Under the pieces are notes generated by a model, which searched no databases, had not been told where the DNA came from, and worked only from the letters and a program-made list of their open reading frames with translations. Below are positions 61,501 through 64,000 of a stretch of 64,000 nt of DNA, one piece after another (the stretch's first letter is position 1; each line of letters opens with the position of its first letter). A program made the position numbers and the translations under genes. The DNA comes from Epiperipatus broadwayi (Eukaryota; Onychophora; Udeonychophora; Euonychophora; Peripatidae): the NCBI GenBank assembly GCA_028023455.1, contig JAQFVV010006197.1, positions 19,839,254-19,903,253 of the forward strand, read 5' to 3'.

Positions 61501-64000
61501 ATTAATTGTTGTTATTATATTATATTGGGATACATTAGCTTATAAAAAAAGTATATGTCTCCTTTAGTCTACTAGGATATCACTCATATATTCAACAACA
61601 CAATATGATAATTATTAATACCTAAAATTACTATTAAAAAAATCCTGAGATTATCACATATGACTTTATGACTATTCAAATTACTTTATTGTGTACAACA
61701 ATCAACAGTGTGGCATTAATAAACCAATTATAGTTCTTTGTATTATAAGAAAAGAACATTAATTTTACTCTATAAGAGTCTTTCAGATCAGATCATGGCA
61801 ATAAGATGAATCAATAATTAACATTGATTTTTTTAAAAAAATTTTTTTAAGAAAGTGTAACTGAAGAAATTTCATTATAATATTTTATATGACATGGAAA
61901 CTACCTATGGTACTTTGGAGATGCATTTTAATATGGGAAGGTTGATTGATTTTAAAAGTAGTGTATAAGAAGAATGAGTGAGGTTTTTCCTCTTCTTAAT
62001 TTATTTGTTTATATTATGATAATATGCATTTGTCATTATTTTAATTCCCTAATTATCTCAGATAATCAACTGAGCTTAGCCAAAGGTTATCATCATCATC
62101 AGGATGATGGAGATAGTTTATATCGTATATGATGAGTCTGGAGATTTTTTTCTTTTATAGCAAGATCTTATACATACACATAATTGACTATCACAATATG
62201 CATATATTGAATTAAATATTTCTGGGATTTTTATTATAATAGAAATATATCGCTAGGTGGTGATTGTCACAGAAAGTTCACTTCATTTAAGCTCCAGAAA
62301 ATCACCAAAGTTTATAAAAAGGGAGGGGAGTGGAAGGAGGAATTAGAGTATGAGTTAAGGTAAGTATCTTTACTTAACTTTTTAATCGATGAGAAGTAAA
62401 GAAAAAGCTGAATCTGCAGTTTGCAAAAATAACTCTAATTGCAATATCATATCCAATATGTCCATGAGCAATATAGATAACCCTCAAAGAAATGAATCAG
62501 AAATTTTTGCAAAGGTTAAGAAAACTGTTTTGAATCATGAATATAGCAAAATTTCACCTCTCAATGTAAAAAAGTTAATCCCAAAAAAGTTTTCAATGAT
62601 CATGTAATCAAAATTAAACAGAATCTAGATGCAAAATTTCTGCAGGGATTTTTAAACTGCTAGAGGCCAATAAAATCATTTCCATTACTAAAATTTCAGA
62701 AAATAGAAAAACCATTGATAACTCACACAAAAAACCTAATTCTAGAAATACATATATGTAAAAAAATACTACTAACTAGCTCTACACACAGCAAGAGACA
62801 AACAAACAATCCAATTATAAAAATAAACCAAAATTTTAAAAAATTATGAATAGCAACAATCTCGCTAAAAGTTTAGGCAATAAATAAAGCATAGATAACT
62901 CATAAATAAATGCCATTTCTAAAGATACAAAATGGATAAAGATATCACTAACCAACCTTACTTACAGAAAGGAACTAACAAACAAACCATTTCTAAAAAA
63001 TGCCAACACATGCAAACGTTACAAATAATAAGTATGATCTAAAAATGTTAGGAAATAACCAACTAGAAGGAATTCAAGACTTTTTTTATTAACCTAATGG
63101 ACAACAATATAAATGAGGTCATCAACAAACCAGCATATCAAGAAGAATACCAGGAATTAAATAACAATTTTAACAGAACAATACCAGACTTGCTATATAA
63201 ATCCTTTATGAACTATTCCAATGATAAGACATTAATTTTTACTATTATAAATAAATAAGTGCTCATTATTTAAATTTCTGATAGACTAGTTTTACATTTT
63301 GATCAAAGAAAAAAATCTAACAGAGGGAATACATAAGTCCTTATTCACCCAAATGACTGCTATCTAGAGGTCAAATTCAAATCTTGGGGAGAAAAAAACA
63401 ATTTGAAAAATAGCATTAGGATGATTGGAGATAAATTCCTCTGCTCCATTAACACCATCTGACTTGTGGTGCTATCAGGGAGAGTAAGGAACTGTCTAAT
63501 CAATTTTTAAAAATATTTTGGAAAAGTTTGAAATAACCTCCAACTTCTGCTACCTTTTGAACCTAGGATGGGGGAGGCAATGCTCTCCAACACAGCCTCA
63601 TTACTCTTTACCTTGAAAGCTGGAATTAATCCGATGGATATTTCCAACCATCATTTCACTTCACAGATCACCAATAGTCCTGTCCTTTCAGGGGGGGGGC
63701 ACAACCCCAATGCTTTTATTATATACAGAGGACTCACCTGATCACAGATTGTAGAGTTAGAGTATGTGGCCTCTGTGGTGTTAAAAAGAATAGAGTACAT
63801 AATTGCAAGAAGAACAGGAGGTTCAAACAACTCCTCATTGATATTTCCATAAAATAAAGAAATTGAACCTGTATAAATGGCTTTAACACAAACTATTAAG
63901 AGGCAAGCTGTCCTCAAAGATGCAATAGGTATATCTATAAGATTAAAAGTAGATGGCCTGAAATTATCTAGCAAAGAAATAATAAATCTGCAAAGCAGAA
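61501..64000. other. Mostly AT-rich DNA, possible LINE remains
   Basis: No gene could be confirmed. A 72-codon frame at 62389-62607 is Lys/Ser/Asn-rich and ends soon after PLNVKKLIPKKFS. The last ~450 bp are less AT-rich and contain, in one + frame, CGLCGVKKNRVHNC at 63765-63806, which loosely recalls an ORF1 zinc knuckle but has the wrong spacing (CX2CX7HXC). A minus-strand frame at 63651-63974 has no recognisable motif. A decayed LINE ORF1 is possible but unproven. Confidence 0.35.

Noticed and set aside
63765-63806. CCHC zinc knuckle CGLCGVKKNRVHNC
   Set aside because: The spacing is CX2CX7HXC and not CX2CX4HX4C, and stops lie close on both sides.

Overview
This is an AT-rich metazoan window dominated by decayed transposable elements. 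By eye the GC content is well under 35%. An invertebrate is most likely, and an arthropod is plausible: one LINE has the PHD-finger ORF1 common in arthropod CR1/Jockey-type elements, and one candidate promoter pairs a TATA box with a TCAGT initiator. The species cannot be named from the sequence. There are no bacterial features, and no multi-exon host gene could be recognised.

Layout. 0-9 kb: AT-rich DNA with one badly decayed RTE-like LINE. 9-16 kb: a nest of dead elements, in which a second RT relic precedes a decayed LINE (called LINE-A). LINE-A is interrupted by a Penelope-like element (PLE), and the PLE is itself interrupted by a fold-back repeat. 19.5-22.1 kb: three long (ATT)n tracts enclosing two 5'-truncated minus-strand copies of a Tx1/L1-like LINE. 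22.3-24.4 kb: an LTR-type integrase relic and two dispersed repeats. 26.5-36.3 kb is the best-preserved part. A nearly intact CR1/Jockey-like LINE (element E, + strand) and a nearly intact Tx1/L1-like LINE (copy A, - strand) lie tail to tail on one (ATT)n tract, and each has another (ATT)n tract at its 5' end. 40-43.5 kb: short inverted and direct repeats. 43.3-46.7 kb: a LINE-A tail, a 500-N gap, then the 5' half of another Tx1/L1-like copy (D), again ending on (ATT)n. 49.7-50.5 kb: a mini-element with 98-bp inverted ends around a GIY-YIG fragment. 57.4-58.8 kb: a candidate small host gene for a secreted, cysteine-containing peptide. 59.0-61.5 kb: a ~331-bp satellite whose first unit is inverted. 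The rest is AT-rich DNA without recognisable genes.

Main biological result. The Tx1/L1-like family (copies A, B, C, D) meets (ATT)n at every end that can be seen, including the 5' ends of truncated copies. This is best explained by insertion into (ATT)n microsatellites. Its ORF1 protein carries a CCHC knuckle and an AT-hook-like GRP motif. Copies A and D differ at more than twenty CpG sites by eye, nearly all CG in A and TG or CA in D, and the satellite units vary in the same way. This suggests CpG methylation of repeats in this germline.
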